64,000 nt of DNA from Scatophagus argus (lineage: Eukaryota; Chordata; Actinopteri; Scatophagidae): contig NC_058499.1 in NCBI RefSeq assembly GCF_020382885.2, positions 4,595,501 to 4,659,500 on the forward strand, written 5' to 3'. Each line of letters opens with the position of its first letter. The stretch's first letter is position 1. Below the pieces are notes generated by a model that had not been told where the DNA came from, ran no database searches, and saw only the letters and a program-made list of their open reading frames with translations. Shown in pieces: positions 63,591 to 64,000 of this stretch. The position numbers and the translations under genes are program-made.

Positions 63591-64000
63591 TAAAGCTTAT
63601 AGCATTGCATGCTAGTCAGTTGAGGTTGTTCCGAGGAAATCTTTTCTGACTGGAAGATTTGTGGAAGATGATTTAAAAACCAACTAATTATACAACAAAT
63701 AGAATTCAAATGGAAATTTAATGGTTCTTGTGGGAAAATTGTATTACAGTTCAATGGAAAACAGACAGCAGTTGTAAGTATGAGACATGTTACAATATAG
63801 CAGGATGACAAAATGAATGAAAATAAATCACCATACAGAGTGAAAATATTTATGAGTTTGGGGTGCAACATGCATTATTGTTTCCGGTCACAAGAAATTA
63901 AATACACATATCTTTCTTTTTTTCTGAATCAGCCTGTTCAAGCCCCTGAGGGTACATCATGAGAACAAAACTGCAAAAGAAATGTTCATTTTTTAAAATT

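Larger units (their letters stand above)
62163..64000. other. Region upstream of plex9, repeat-rich right end
   Basis: No coding sequence recognised. It contains the plex9 promoter (no TATA box evident), the CGCCACCTACTG repeat, two retroelement tails and an octamer ATGCAAAT at about 63274-63281. Confidence 0.45.

Overview
This is vertebrate nuclear DNA, almost certainly from a ray-finned (teleost) fish. Genes are split by GT/AG introns. The intergenic DNA is full of long CA, GA and GT microsatellites and of degraded interspersed repeats of kinds typical of teleosts: a Tc1-like transposase relic, a tRNA-derived SINE and several LINE 3' tails. There is nothing bacterial, and most open frames are chance frames in non-coding DNA.

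Four protein-coding loci can be supported. (1) The first two coding exons of a MAP1A-type microtubule-associated protein lie on the minus strand (30421 to 24663); the rest of the gene is not recognisable and probably lies left of position 1. (2) A complete nine-exon scamp2 (330 aa) lies on the minus strand (51087 to 39501). (3) A complete eight-exon mpi, mannose-6-phosphate isomerase (422 aa), lies on the plus strand (52077 to 57614), head-to-head with scamp2 across about 1 kb carrying a perfect CRE palindrome. (4) A complete two-exon DEDDh 3'-5' exonuclease (246 aa) lies on the minus strand (62162 to 60947), tail-to-tail with mpi. It matches the exonuclease-like domain of PML isoform I but has no RING or B-box and keeps every catalytic residue; I read it as a fish PML-like exon-9 exonuclease (plex9).

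Layout: 1-24.6 kb holds no recognisable protein gene, only a CpG-rich possible minus-strand first exon near 6.6-6.9 kb, repeats and microsatellites. It is probably largely intron 2 of map1a. 24.6-30.6 kb is the map1a 5' end. 30.6-39.5 kb is intergenic or UTR sequence with old repeats and a diverged local duplication. 39.5-51.1 kb is scamp2, 52.1-60.2 kb is mpi with its 3' UTR, 60.2-62.2 kb is plex9, and the right end is repeat-rich.

The genes act in separate pathways: cytoskeleton, endosomal/secretory trafficking, mannose entry into glycosylation, and nucleic-acid degradation. From memory, human MPI, SCAMP2 and PML lie in 15q24 and MAP1A in 15q15, so the order looks like a conserved vertebrate block. 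The plex9-type exonuclease is the most interesting item.
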